Part shown: in pieces, positions 34,028 to 45,314 of the stretch
How the letters are laid out: every line of letters begins with the position of its first letter
How positions within the stretch are numbered: position 1 is the first letter of the stretch
Assembly: GCA_035610365.1 (NCBI GenBank)
Contig: CM069436.1
Span: 35,967,117-36,031,116 of the forward strand
Reading direction: 5' to 3'
Length of the DNA stretch: 64,000 bases
DNA from: Aquatica leii
Lineage: Eukaryota; Arthropoda; Insecta; Coleoptera; Lampyridae
Program-made: the position numbers and the translations under genes
Notes under the pieces: model-generated
What the model saw: the letters and a program-made list of their open reading frames with translations, nothing else
The model's database searches: none
Told to the model about the DNA's origin: nothing

Positions 34028-35445
34028 TTTTTTAAATGGTTTTGATTATAAAAAAAGATTTTTATTAAATTTACAGTTGAATTATTATATGATTTAATAT
34101 ACTATATATTATTATATATAAATTATTAAATAATGTAACAGTTATAAAAATAACGTTAAAAGTCATTTTGTTATTATACTTATTTTTTTTGTATCTGTAC
34201 ATTCTAATTCTTTTAATAAATTATAAATGTTGAAAAATGCATACTAATGTAATGTTTATTTTATTTGATCGATAAACGTTTTGAATACAATTGATATTTT
34301 TCTATATATTTTACTCTACAATTGTATTCAAACGTTCTATTTCTAGAATTATTTTAAACTTATTTTAGAAGTCTTTACCTTTCAACAACAATTTTTATTA
34401 GAATGTTTTGAATTATACAAAAAAATCTACTACAATTATATAATTATCTGTTAGTAAGTTGACGTCACTTAATATACGCAGCAATAACAACTAAGATAAA
34501 AATTTTATGTGTTATATTGACGTGCATTTAATTATTTACAAACTAGAACACACGGCTGTATCTTAAAACTGCTTATTTTTGTAGAAATTTAATAATAAAT
34601 ATAATTAAAACAATAATTGAAAATTAGTTTAATTAAAAATGATGTAGGCAGCTTTTTTTATTTATCAGTTAAAAAATACTATTTTTCTTTACTATAAAAG
34701 AAAGAAAATATTATTGCGTGTAAAATTGATTTCTTTTAAACTAATGTTAACTATTTTTTTAAATGGTTTTGATTATAAAAAAAAATTTTTAATTGAAAGT
34801 TGAATTATTAGATGATTTAATATACTATAAATTATTAAAAATAAATAATTAAATAATGTAACAGTTATAGAACATGAATAACGTCAAAAGTCATTTTGTT
34901 ATTGTATTTTTTTCGTACCTGTACACTCTAATTTTTTTAATAAATTATAAATGTTAAAAAATGCATACTAATGTGATGTTTATGTTATTTGATCGATAAC
35001 AAACGTTTTGAATACGATTGATATTTCTCTACTTTATTCTACAATTGTATTCAAACATTTGATTTCTAGAATTGTTAAACTTATTTTAGAAGTCTTTACC
35101 TCTGAACAACAAATTTATTAGAATGTCTTGAATTATACAAAAAAATCTATTACAATTTGATAATTATCTGTTAGTAAACTGACGTCACTATTTAATATAT
35201 ACGCAGCAATAACAATTTTATGTGTTATATTGACACGCAATTAATTATTTAGAACAGACTTCTGCATCTTAAAACTGCTAATTTTTGTAGAAATGTAATA
35301 ATAAATATAATAAAAGCAACAATAATTGAAAATTAGTTAAATTAAAAATAATGTAGGCAGTTTTTTTATCAGTTAACAAATACTATTCTTCTTTACTATA
35401 AAGGAAAGAAAATATTATTGCGTGTAAAATTGATTGCTTTTAAAC
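34028..35445. repeat. Tandem duplication, two units of about 700 bp
   Basis: 34028-34745 and 34755-35445 align end to end with an offset of 727 bases and many small differences (for example AAATGGTTTTGATTATAAAA at 34034 and 34761). Each unit contains an inverted repeat around GAATACAATTG / CAATTGTATTC (34283-34330 in unit 1) and a GACGTCAC site. No coding capacity is seen. It could be a local duplication or two units of a satellite. Confidence 0.85.
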
Positions 35446-35449
35446 AAGT

Positions 35450-37000
35450 TATTATTACACCTACAAAACTAAAAGGTCAAGTTTTAATACAAACTAAACG
35501 TAAATTTCTGTTTTATGCTATTTGAAGTTATTTAAAAGCAAATTCTATTTATTTATACACTAAGAACAAGCTATAATAAAGTTAGTTTATAATTAACATA
35601 CTACAATTAAGTTTAAATTCCAACCGCAAAATAGTATTTGCGTAATTTGTCTATTTATAGTCGGGCGTTTACAATGCAGAAAAAGTGTATATCTACATGT
35701 TATTTACCTTATGCAAAACAAAATTTCATCGGAATCTCTAAAAAAAACAATTTTCATAGGCAAAACTCACGCTACCATACAAATCTCCAATACAAAGGAT
35801 ATACGCGTTGTGCATTATTAATCAGTTCTTGACAATATCTGTTTTATTTATCGTAGCTTAAACATACGGGTTTGTTTAATTTGAAAATTTATTTTTGGTC
35901 TGCGGTATATCACAAATAATCAGATTGGATTGTTCAAGTAACGCTTTTCTAGAATATCAATCAGTCGACGAATTAAACTAATTGTTTGCGAAAGTAGCAA
36001 GACTAATTTTGATTCATGTTGAAAGGATACGCAAAAAAAGAAATTTATTTTCAGACGTGCCTAATATTGAGTTTGAGTGTAAAAGGTGTTTAAAGCAAGC
36101 TATTTTTGGCAAAGTTTTCACTTTATTTAATAAATGTAAATATTTATTGCTGTAAAAATTGTAATGACTAATATATTTTTATATATAATCGATAAGATAT
36201 TTAATTAACGCACTTGCGAAAACGTAAGCCTTAAATACTCTTATCTTGTTTAGAATTGTTGCAACATAACGTAAACTCGTTAGCAAAAATATTTCTATAA
36301 ATTTAGGTATTTACAGAATCGTCGAAATGTTTTATTTTACTAATTTCGTAACTTTTCCTTAATGTATTATTGCAATCTGTAGCTTCAACCCTACTCAAAA
36401 TTATTAAATTTAATATACATTCAACGAGTTAGAGCTGTAGTTAAAAAGTGCTTTATAGAATACTTTCAAACAAATTTAAAATTTACTTTTTATATTCGTA
36501 TACCAAAAATTTTAAAGATCGTGCATAATTATGAAAAAAATATATTATAGTGTTTCTTTTAATTTCAAATATTTCTGTTTATTAAAATTTAAGAATTATA
36601 TTTGTGTTTGTCTTTTTTTAGCTTTAGCGAAAAATATTTAAAAAAATATAAGTACAACAAATAAATAAACTTAACCAATTTTTCAACCGTTTAGCATAAA
36701 TTATTTTAGTATACGGTTTTCCATTAAGTTTTTTTTTGTTATAAACCTATTCTTTCTAAAGCTAATATTAGAAATTAAGCCTAATCTTGCGTCAATGTCA
36801 TACATCGCATTGACTTAAAAAAGCAATTTCATGCAAATCAATATTTTGAGATGTATTTATTAGTCATTTGTATTCTATTAGATGCAAAGTTCAAGTGTGT
36901 GGTAAACGATTAGTTGGTAGGGAGAAATGAATGAGAAGGTATTTATTTACATGCTATATAAAAATTTTGGCGTGTAATTTTAACTATAAATATTATTATT
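35450..37000. other. Gene-free AT-rich stretch
   Basis: No supported coding or repeat signature. The open stretch 35638-35832 has no recognised motif. Confidence 0.4.
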
Positions 37001-37005
37001 GGTAA

Positions 37006-37320
37006 AGTCTTAAAGTCTTCTTCACAATTTTATGTATTTTTTAATATTTTATTTTACGAAATTAAGACATGTTTCGCTAATCAGAATTAGCATCATCAGT
37101 ATAACTAAAAACTAAAATTAAAACATTGGAATATAAATAGAGAATACTAACCAAATAAAATTAATAACAAAATATAAATTATGTCAATTTAACGTATTTG
37201 ATAATTTAATACAGTCTACTATATTTAAAAAATTATATTAAATAAAGAAAATAGAAAAACATCAAAAGAATAGAAAAATAAAAAGAATAAAAAAGAAGAA
37301 TAAAACTACAATTTTATTCT
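37006..37320 (-). mobile_element. PLE3: solitary PLE tail, same family as PLE2
   Basis: About 315 bases closely matching 11340-11635 in sequence and order, with no coding part attached. Such 3'-tail-only copies fit extreme 5' truncation or ribozyme-cut ends. It contains the better preserved hammerhead core. Confidence 0.8.
37066..37099 (-). ncRNA. Hammerhead ribozyme motif in PLE3 tail
   Basis: Minus strand: CTGATGA (37099-37093), one unpaired T, stem II GCTAAT/ATTAGC (6 bp) with loop TCTG, then GAAA, a self-complementary ACATGT as stem III, and GTC (37068-37066). All core bases are kept. Stem I is weak as read here, so activity is doubtful. The plan is the same as in PLE1, including the extra base after the core, but the sequence is unrelated outside the core. 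Confidence 0.7.
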
Positions 37321-38039
37321 ATTTTGGATTTTCTTTCTAATGCGGACTTTAGCCTTCTGTCAAAAAATCCAAATCCCTCTTTTCTTTCTATATTTAAATC
37401 ATCATTGAAAAAATATAGTATAACTCCCATTCAAAACTTGTTTGTAAAATTTTTAAATGTGTTTAAGAAAGCGCATGGTTGCTTTATTTGGTATTTCTTT
37501 CTAACCTAATGGTTGTTATGACGAATACTTTCAAACGTGTAGTGTAATTCTTAATTCAGATAACTAATGTACGTGCTCGCTTTACTTGATGAAATCCTAC
37601 ATGTAAGAAGGAAGCGGCAATAGTGTATATATGTCGGTGTTAAATAAAACGCTAATCCGAAACTGAAAATGTTAAATTTTACAGACTATATCTAAATAAT
37701 ACTTACCGACTAGCGAAAACGCATGTTGATCAGAATAGAATATAATTGTGTAAATTGTATAAATAAAACATTTAAATAAATAAATCTGCTACATAATTTA
37801 ATTTAACAAACTAACTATTATAAGTACGTCTAATGTTAAAATGAAATAAACAAACAAGTTATATGTGGGACTAGATAGGTATCAACGACATATAAAATTG
37901 AAGAAAATCAAAAACTAAATTATACATTGAAAGTTAATAATTTAAACGTAGTTGTATGAAATTATTTTTTTTATTAAGAGTTATATCTTTATGGGATGTG
38001 ATATATATCATCTCCAATATATCTATTACACGATGTTTG

Positions 38040-38310
38040 TATGTCGGATAAATAATGTGCGCTTTAATAAGGGAATGCTTCTGTTGCAGCACATGTTTAG
38101 CAAACGTTGATTTTATAGAATTAGCATTGAGTAAATATTTGCTGAGATTGGAAATGTATCTAGTGTGTTCTTTGAGACAGGCACTGAAAGGTCGGATAGT
38201 TCTCCTAATATATACACAGCCACAACTACACTCTAAATCGTAGATACCACTACGGTAGTAGTAGCAGATACTTTTATTAAGTACACGGCGTTTATTATGC
38301 CTTTAAGGTA
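38040..38310 (-). pseudogene. PLE4: GIY-YIG endonuclease fragment
   Basis: On the minus strand one frame reads SGIYDLECSCGCVYIRRTIRP near 38250-38190, with the GIY and YI(G) strands and the CxC insert seen in PLE nucleases, then CLKEHTRYISN and TFAKHVLQQKHSL. The YIG Gly is replaced by Arg, so it is likely inactive. The family differs from PLE1 and PLE2. RT is absent. The plus-strand open frame 38055-38243 is a shadow. Confidence 0.68.
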
Positions 38311-38316
38311 ATTTAT

Positions 38317-38432
38317 TTCATTAGAATGGCGATTGAGTTAACCAATGCACCAGCAGCTAAAAATAATTTAAAGTTCAAGTTAGATAAATGTCTATTTATG
38401 GCAACTAAAAAAAATTATTTATATCTCATTAA
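38317..38432 (+). pseudogene. Ty3/Gypsy RT relic, left part
   Basis: The frame from 38326 reads ELTNAPAAKNNLKFKLDKC, matching the Gypsy RT block 'FGLTNAPATF' joined directly to 'L.L.KC.F', so the catalytic YxDD segment between them is deleted. FMATKKNYLYL then fits 'F....V.YLGH'. It breaks off where piggyBac B begins and continues at about 40722. Confidence 0.72.
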
Positions 38433-38474
38433 TCTTCGGATTACTAAGCAATTTTTGAGGCGCCGATTACCAAG

Positions 38475-38494
38475 TGGGGTCAGATTTGACCCCA
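38475..38494. repeat. piggyBac B left hairpin palindrome
   Basis: TGGGGTCA, spacer GATT, TGACCCCA: a perfect 8-bp palindrome at the 3' end of the transposase-bearing strand. Confidence 0.88.
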
Positions 38495-38732
38495 AGTTTT
38501 TTTTCTTATTTTGTAAAGAAAAACCGATTAATTTATAATGGTAACCTTTATTAATATTTTAAATTAACATTAGATTTCATATAAACTAATAAAAATAAAA
38601 TGTAAACATAAATTAGTGAGGGCAACAACTATTACATATTATTGTAGTTTTTTTCTGGCAATGTTGTTTACATACAAAAGGGTTTGCACTTTTCACATGT
38701 TTTCGAACATTTTTTGTCATTTGCTCTTGGAA

Positions 38733-40307
38733 TTATCTTACAACGACCTCTTTTTTGGACGAGCGATAGTGTTGTCTTGCGGTTCCACTTCCTCTGGTTC
38801 TGTAGCTGCCAAAACCATCGCTATTGCATTCTGCACATGTCTTGGTAATCCTTGAAGATGTACGTTTTTTGATAGGTGGGATTACTAATTCAAACCCAAG
38901 TTGTTGCAAAAATAATCTCTTTCGGCATATTTTCCCTTTTTCAAAATTTCTAAATTTCGTAGTGTATAGAATAAACTCATTCATGGCAGCAATATCAAGG
39001 AAATTAAAAAATAGAACAAGAGGCCAGCGATACTGCATGAGTATTTCTTCATCATTTTGTCGACGCTGTCCACAGCTCCTTTGCAGCTATTATAGTCCAA
39101 AATAACTTGCGGTTTGTAACTGAGGTCTTCTCCAGACAATTCCAAATCTTGGTGTTGCGTTGAAAGTAGTATAACGCTTGTACATTTTTAGGTACGTAAG
39201 ATACTAAAATTGTGTCTTCTCCATATAGAATTTCGCTTGAGTATTCTGCTCGATTTCTTTTTGGCAAAAATTCTTTTGGTATTTCTCTACGTGTTTTTGA
39301 TTGCTGCAGTAGCTCCTTCGCCAAAGACACAGACGTAAAAAAATTACTACCTGTTTCCCTAGAAATGAAATTTTATACTCGTGCATAGAACGATAAAATT
39401 GTGTTTTACCTTGTTCCCGTTCTGGAGCGTTGTCTACCATTCCAGTATATATTTGGCAATTCTAGCAATATCTGTTACTAACATTGCATAAAGCCCATAT
39501 TTTAATTTCGTGTTTATCTGGCTTCGACTTCATATACACTCGCAAGGGACATTTTCCACGAAAAGGAACAAGTTGTTCATCAATACATACTTCAGCATTA
39601 GGGTTATTCGATTTTTTGCAATTTGCAGCAAAAATATCGTGAATGTTACGAATAGCTGCTAATTTATCTGTTGCCCGTCGTTCTTCTCGGGTGTCCATAT
39701 AGTTAAATCGAATGTATTTCAAAAGGTCTTTCATTCGATTACGAGACATTGTAGCACAAGAAATTGGTTTATGGAGTGACATGTATTTCGTACTCCATAG
39801 CTCCAATATTGGTTCTTAACGTGCTTTCAAACCACCAGCTAGAAGCAGTAATCCAAAAAATCTATGTAACTCATCCGCATCTACTGGCTTCCACGTATCG
39901 CCTACAATTCTTCTAGCTCAAATGTTTGTTTCTCTAAGTATTATGTCCATAATTTCTTTCGAGATAAATAAATGAAAAGCATCTAGGCATGTTGAAATAT
40001 GTTCACTGAATTTTGTTAATCCTGGCGGTGTTTTTAGAAAATTTTGCTGATTTCGTCTTTTAACATGAAGCTTATCTTTTTTCTATATTAAACCATTTTT
40101 ACCCACCAGTATATCTTTATCATTGGGCGAATTATCATCACTGTCATCGTCTTCCGAACTTTCAATTGGGTTTACATCAGGTACAATTATTTCTTCAAAT
40201 TCGGCATCACTATCGTCAGATAAAATTTCATCTTCAATTTCATTTAGTAAATTAATATTGTTAGCTATTTCTTCCACTTCACGCTGAGACAAATATTTTC
40301 TAGCCAT
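38733..40307 (-). pseudogene. piggyBac B transposase, degenerate
   Basis: Starts MARKYLSQREVEEIANN at 40307, followed by a long acidic segment (EDEILSDDSDAEFEE; SSEDDDSDDN), usual for piggyBac N-termini. Downstream pieces in several frames: DAFHLFISKEIMDIILRETN near 39960, CATMSRNRMKDLLKYIRFN near 39745, VCIDEQLVPFRGK near 39590 (first catalytic Asp), MKSKPDKHEIKIWAL near 39530, then SNFFTSVSLAKELL near 39345, where the second catalytic Asp is lost (GSN instead of xDN). The GAVDSVDKMMKKYS block near 39085-39045 keeps the third Asp. MQYRWPLVLFFNFLDIAAMN follows at 39038. A C-terminal Cys segment (TKTCAECNS) is present. Related to piggyBac D. Confidence 0.88.
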
Positions 40308-40521
40308 AATTCAACAACAACTATTTCCAATCAAATGTAATAACCCAGCAGACACACTTTTCAACTGATTCGAATAAACTCACCGAATGTAATGACTTAA
40401 GACAGAATGGTAGTAATTATGATTCAGACGAATAACACGTTGGAACACGTTGAAACAAGCAGATTAGATGACAAATGCAGACAAAATATTAGAATCACTT
40501 ATTAGAACGTCGGTTACCAAG

Positions 40522-40541
40522 TGGAGTCAAATATGACCCCA
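40522..40541. promoter_or_regulatory. piggyBac B internal hairpin upstream of transposase
   Basis: TGGAGTCA, spacer AATA, TGACCCCA (one mismatch), preceded by GGTTACCAAG. It is an inverted copy of the right terminal repeat, about 215 bases upstream of the Met at 40307. A regulatory role is inference. Confidence 0.72.
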
Positions 40542-40688
40542 ACGACAATATTTTTTTACGTCGCAAAACAAATAGCAATTGACAAATTAGTTATATATTA
40601 TTAAACATTGTTAAAAGAAACTCAGATAATAAAATATTGGGACAGTTGTAAAAAAAAACTTAAGAAAAGACAACAAAAACCACACGTC

Positions 40689-40707
40689 TGGGGTCAAAAA
40701 GACCCCA
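40689..40707. repeat. piggyBac B right hairpin palindrome
   Basis: TGGGGTC, spacer AAAAA, GACCCCA, next to GGTAATCGG, forming the right terminal repeat. Confidence 0.85.
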
Positions 40708-40721
40708 ATGGTAATCGGAAT

Positions 40722-41815
40722 GTAAATGTAAATGGCGTTAGAGCAAACCCAAAGAGCATAAATACTGTTGTTAACTACCTTCTTCCTAAGCGCGCACCTG
40801 ATATAAAAAGATTGGTATCCTTGATTAGCTATTTTTGTAGGATTATTAAAAATTTTGCGATTAAGATTAAATTACTAATTTACCACCCAAGCAACTACAT
40901 TCCAATTTTTTTAAGGCATTTTGACGACTGTCAACCAATTAATCCCTTTGATCAAAAATGACTTTCCTATATTTACTTAAGCGGCTACCACCTCCCCCAA
41001 TGGTTGTGTTCGAAAACTCCGTGAAAGAAAATCATACCGCCAAAAGTGAAAATAGGATGCAAACCCACTTAATTACGTCACAAAAGTAGTGTTGATAAAC
41101 GGCCTTTGATTCTGTGTGAAATTTTATTTCATTACTGTCATAAACATTACTTGTTGGAACCTGAATCATAACAACTGTCTAATATATTAAAAGAATGACT
41201 TCATTCCAACGTAATTTAATGGAAATAACACAAAAAAATAAGTACGATTGTACTGAGAATGTACCTAAGACAAAGAACTTTTAAACAAACTTAAAATAAA
41301 CAAACTGTTAAAATATATTTAATTACAATTATATCTCAGAAAGCAAACATAAATTACAACTGGAATTTCGACAAAGAAAATGGCAAATTGACACAAGTGC
41401 AGAATACGGTTGTTAAACAACGTAATCATTTCTAAATAAATAAACACAAAACTTTACTTACAAAATTAATTGACAATTATGAATCTAAAAACGTTAAATA
41501 AAATTTTTAAATCAATAAAACAATACCAAAATACATTGAATAAATAACATCAATTCAAATACCGGGTCTTTCACGAAAGATATCGCACAATCTCAAACGA
41601 CGGTTACAATCTGTATGGTATAAGTTTTAACTGATTTCAATAATTTTAAATTAACGTTATCTAAAAAATGTATTATTCTAAGAATTCCTAGATTAACAAT
41701 GTTTCTACAAGATTACAACTATATAGTAGAGCATCGAAACGGTTCGCGTATGTGACATATTGACACGTTAAGTCAGATCAATTTTATTTGTTTATTTCCT
41801 GCATAGACCGGCAAA
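40722..41815 (+). pseudogene. Ty3/Gypsy RT-RNase H relic, right part
   Basis: Continues the 38317-38432 fragment: NGVRANPKSINTVVNYLLPK and then DIKRLVSLISYFCRIIKNFA at 40731-40860 fit the Gypsy block 'GI..NP.KI.AI..F..P' and 'FLGL..YYRRFI..FA'. The RNase H end appears near 41695-41795 as FLQDYNYIVEHRNGSRM and HIDTLSQ ('LQ.Y.F.I.HRPG..N..ADALSR'). The sequence between 40990 and 41680 is unrecognised and may be an insert. No integrase or LTR is seen. Confidence 0.75.
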
Positions 41816-41819
41816 GTCA

Positions 41820-42655
41820 TAATACTCTACTCTTACAACATGCATAAAAAGGTTATATTTTATCAACTGTATTTTAGATTCTTGTAATTTTTGTAGTGAG
41901 CGGAGCATGTCGTAGTCACAAATTAGTTCAATTAAAAATTGAAGATCTTAAAACTATCAAATCAAATTTACTAGTAAAGAGTAAACATTAAAACCAAAAA
42001 CAGCTGATTATTTTTTGTTACAGAAGAAAATAATATAGAGACATATAGAATTTATTAAGTCTTTTAATTAAAAAATTTTAATAAGTGTTGACTTATTGTT
42101 GGATATGACGAAGTGTGTCAGCTACAAGTTGTTGGTATTTACAAAATTAGTAGCATTTTTCAATACGTAAAAAAAAATAATTTTGAACAATGTAAATAAA
42201 TGTAGCGGACATCGTCTACGCCGCGATTTTGCTACTTTCTTTGTAGATTCTAGTAGCCGAGAGATACATAATTTTTTTTCCATAAATAAATAGCAATAAA
42301 AAATTTTTGACTTAAACCGAGTATCAGTATAAGTAAAATTATCGCTCAGAAAAAAGCAACCGAGGACATTAAAATAAACCTGACTGGTAATTAAATGGAA
42401 ATAAAGCTGTTGCATAATATATACTCTGTAATAAATAAATTGCAACACACAGAAGGGGTGAACATGTGCTTACCAAATTTAGCAGAAAGATTTAGCTGCT
42501 TAGGGGTAGTAAATAATTAAAATTTTAAAGAAAATGAACAAAGATAAACACAATTTTTATTTAATGAAGTGTGTAAAGTGGCCTCTTCAAATTATTTTAA
42601 AGAGTGGATTGTTATGTGAGGACGGGCTTTATTCGAATAGAAACGTAGATCTTCC
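41820..42655. other. No gene recognised
   Basis: AT-rich. The open stretch 42122-42448 on the minus strand has no recognised motif. Part may be decayed sequence of the Tc1-like element next to it. Confidence 0.4.
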
Positions 42656-42660
42656 AATTA

Positions 42661-42870
42661 CTAAAGGATTGAAAAGATATAAGGTTTTACCACCTTGATA
42701 ACATACCGCCAGGCGCTCATATTGCCTTGAATGAATACCAAACAAGACTTACTCCCATAGACAATAGCACCCCATACTATAATCCCTACAGTGTAGTACA
42801 AATGTCGTTCAACAAAAAATTGAACATTGCGCCGTTCCCCACGTCTTCGTTTGCATCTTATATTTATCAC
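42661..42870 (-). pseudogene. Tc1-like transposase fragment
   Basis: The 69-codon open stretch reads RRRGERRNVQFFVERHLYYT, then GIIVWGAIVYGSKSCLVFI and then SAWRYVIKVVKPYIF. This is the Tc1 block containing 'VWG.I......L..I.G...A..Y' just before the third catalytic residue. The first and third Asp/Glu regions were not found nearby. The fragment is short and dead. Confidence 0.78.
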
Positions 42871-42879
42871 TAAACATTA

Positions 42880-44370
42880 CTCTATACTATTTCAGATTTT
42901 AGTGAAATCGCAAGCTACACTACTACAAAGTTGATGTTGATGTTGAACCGTCAGTGGTAGCAAGAAATGTGGCTGATAGGATTGCAGTACAAAACTTCTG
43001 AATTGATGGTACACTGTTAGGAAAGTTACAAAACGACCTTTATTACCTAATCATTGATCGGCGGTTCTGCCTACAATTTATTTGCCTCTGTCCTCTAGTT
43101 CCTTGTATACGACAATTTTGATCTTTCTTAGTCCATCCTTGCTAACAGCACATAATACTGGATTAGTTTCGGTTAAAAGGAATTAAAATTTTTTTGTACA
43201 AAAATACTTTTATGTAAGCAAACAATTTGACCTCTGTCAAATTCGTTTAGTCAGCGGCAATTTTTACGTTGCCGTACTTTAGACATAATCACACTCTCAA
43301 AATACGTTTAACAAAAAATCCACAATAGATGACAATATTAAAATTTACCAAGACTTGAACGAAATAGAAACAAAAACAAAACTTCAGATATGCCATTACC
43401 ACTTGATCTAATTAAATAAAATTTTAATCATTTACTACCTCTGATTAGCTAAACCTTCTTGCCAAGTTTTGTCACAAAATTCCCACACACACACAATTGT
43501 TAATACAGAATCTAAAACTTTTGCGGTTATTTTGGTTACGATTATAAGCAGCTTTGGTTTAGACTGCGTCCCAGAATTTTTGGCTTGGTTCTAGTCTCTC
43601 CTTGACAAACAAAACAAGAAGTAGAACTTGACTTTTGCCGTATTGTCGTTTGTAAACCCAAAAAAATTACTTGTTTGTTTAGGTGTTTAACTACGACGCT
43701 GTCTAAGTACAAAGTCGCTTATAATCATAATAATTGTTAATTCTTAAATTAAATTTTTTTAGTATTAAAAATTAATGCTGCATTGGTAACGCAACCTTTT
43801 TTTGGCCGTCGCAAAAACGTCCATTTTATCTTTCAAAATTAGTATTAAAATGGCATATATTAATACAAATTAAAGAATCTCTTATTTGTAGCTAAAAGCA
43901 AAATAGATTTGAATTTTGAATTATAAGAAGATATCGTAAAAACTATAAAAAATTTTTTAGAAAAAAATCCTCAAAAAAAAAAAAAAAAAAAAAATAAATC
44001 TTGATGGTAATAAGGCTAAATTATCACAAATACCGCTAGCGTTTTGATTATTTATTTTTGGTCAAATGACATCTAGATATATTTACGTTATTAGTTGTAG
44101 AATGAATACTTGTTCTCAATTGTATACTATAAATAGCAAAACTTATCATCTAGAATCAAACAACAATAAATCATAAACTATCCTGTTTGTAATCTATATA
44201 TTTTTTGTATTATTTCAAAGAATAAACAAATACATATTAAAAACTGGGTGTAAAAATGTTTTTTATCTTTTTGTCAAGTTTTTTTTTTGGAATTTTATTC
44301 GAGAATTTTTCATTCGAGTTTTTTCATTAACATTTTTTTTTGGTTTTTTATTACAAGATATTCTTTATTA
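42880..44370. other. Gene-free stretch with a poly(A) run
   Basis: No coding motif. A 20-base A run lies at about 43975-43994 and could mark the 3' end of a retroposed copy on the plus strand, but nothing upstream is recognisable. Confidence 0.4.
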
Positions 44371-44440
44371 GACTAAGATTGGTAAACCCTTTATTTTGTA
44401 GGAGAGGCTATAAAAACTACTTTATAAGTTTTCTTAATGC

Positions 44441-44475
44441 GACGTTTCGTGGAACGGTTGTGTCCACTTCTTCAG
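44441..44475 (-). ncRNA. Hammerhead-like motif, left arm of PLE palindrome
   Basis: Minus strand: CTGAAGA (one change from CTGATGA), an unpaired A, GTGGA...TTCCAC as stem II, GAAA, ACGT and GTC. The core change at an invariant position suggests loss of cleavage. Confidence 0.7.
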
Positions 44476-44582
44476 GCCAACTGAATTTATTAAAAGGAAA
44501 AACAACATAAGTAAAAATGCAGTTACAATTCGGTGAGAACTGCCTTTTATTTATGTTGTTTTTCCTTTTAATAAATTCAGTT

Positions 44583-44620
44583 GACCTAAAGAAATAGACA
44601 CAACCGTTCCACAAAACGTC
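44583..44620 (+). ncRNA. Hammerhead-like motif, right arm of PLE palindrome
   Basis: Inverted counterpart of 44441-44475, on the plus strand. The core is further decayed (CTAAAGA; AAAA instead of GAAA before CGTC). The GTC cleavage triplet remains at 44618-44620. Confidence 0.6.
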
Positions 44621-45314
44621 GCCCTAAGAAAACTTATAAGGTAGTTTTTATAGCCTCTCCTACAAAATAAAGGGTTTACCAATCTTAGTTTTATCAAACA
44701 TTGGGAGGTCTAAAATGCTTTTCTTAATTCTTTATTAGGTTTTTGTTTTAAGGTTTTTATTTTCATAATTATTTTTACCGTACACCGATACCGAAACTAT
44801 TCAGTAGATACTTAACAAAAGTTTTTATTTAACTAATACGGCAAGTTTAAATTGTGATAAAAAAATACTTTTAATATTCAGAAAAAACTAAAATAATATT
44901 TTTAGAAGAGTATACGGTCTGAGTAAAATCAACAAATTGATGTATAAGTAACATTTAAATAATAAAATTAAATTAGTACTTAGAAGTAGACTTAATAAGT
45001 AATATAGTGATAAGTACATTTATAAAAAATAATATTGCAACATGATATTCTAAATTGACAAGCTTTAACTAAGTGGTAAAATTGATTATGTTGCTGCAGC
45101 GGAGGTACCAAGATATGATAAATGTAAAAATATAGAAAAATTAAAAGCATGCTTCATAAAATAGTATTTGAGCTACTATAGTTGCTTAACTTGAAGTCAA
45201 AAACAAATCAACGCGTTTTATAATATATAATATCAATACTAAAATTTTTTAAAAACATCATAAACCGGCAAAAAAAATTGTTTATGTTAAGAAAAATCTG
45301 TAAACAATAATTAC

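Larger units (their letters stand above)
38463..40721 (-). mobile_element. piggyBac B element inserted in Gypsy RT
   Basis: Ends defined by inverted CCGATTACC (38463-38471) and GGTAATCGG (40711-40719), each followed inward by a GGGGTC...GACCCC hairpin. The transposase runs on the minus strand (40307-38733). Removing the element restores a Gypsy reading order. A TTAA is present at 38429-38432, but a matching right-hand TTAA is not seen, so the exact ends may be 30 bases further out. Confidence 0.85.
44373..44688. repeat. 316-bp palindrome of two inverted PLE tails
   Basis: 138-base arms (44373-44510 and 44551-44688) are nearly identical inverted copies around a 40-base spacer. Each arm has the PLE1-tail landmarks: GGAGAGGCTATA-AAAAC, GCGACGTTTCGTG, and AGGCCA-ACTG-AATTTATTA (compare 1340-1430). 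PLE copies often carry inverted or tandem terminal parts. No coding sequence is attached. Confidence 0.88.
14755..45314 (-). other. Inferred 30.6 kb host intron filled with transposable elements
   Basis: Lies between exons A and B, whose phases match (0/0). It contains at least BEL-1, three LINE or Gypsy relics, three piggyBacs, PLE tails, a Tc1 piece and a tandem duplication. Inference: a single intron, unless a small exon was missed. Confidence 0.6.

Noticed and set aside
44417..44614. 65-codon open frame on the minus strand
   Set aside because: It lies inside the inverted PLE-tail palindrome and overlaps the ribozyme core. It has no protein motif and is a chance frame.
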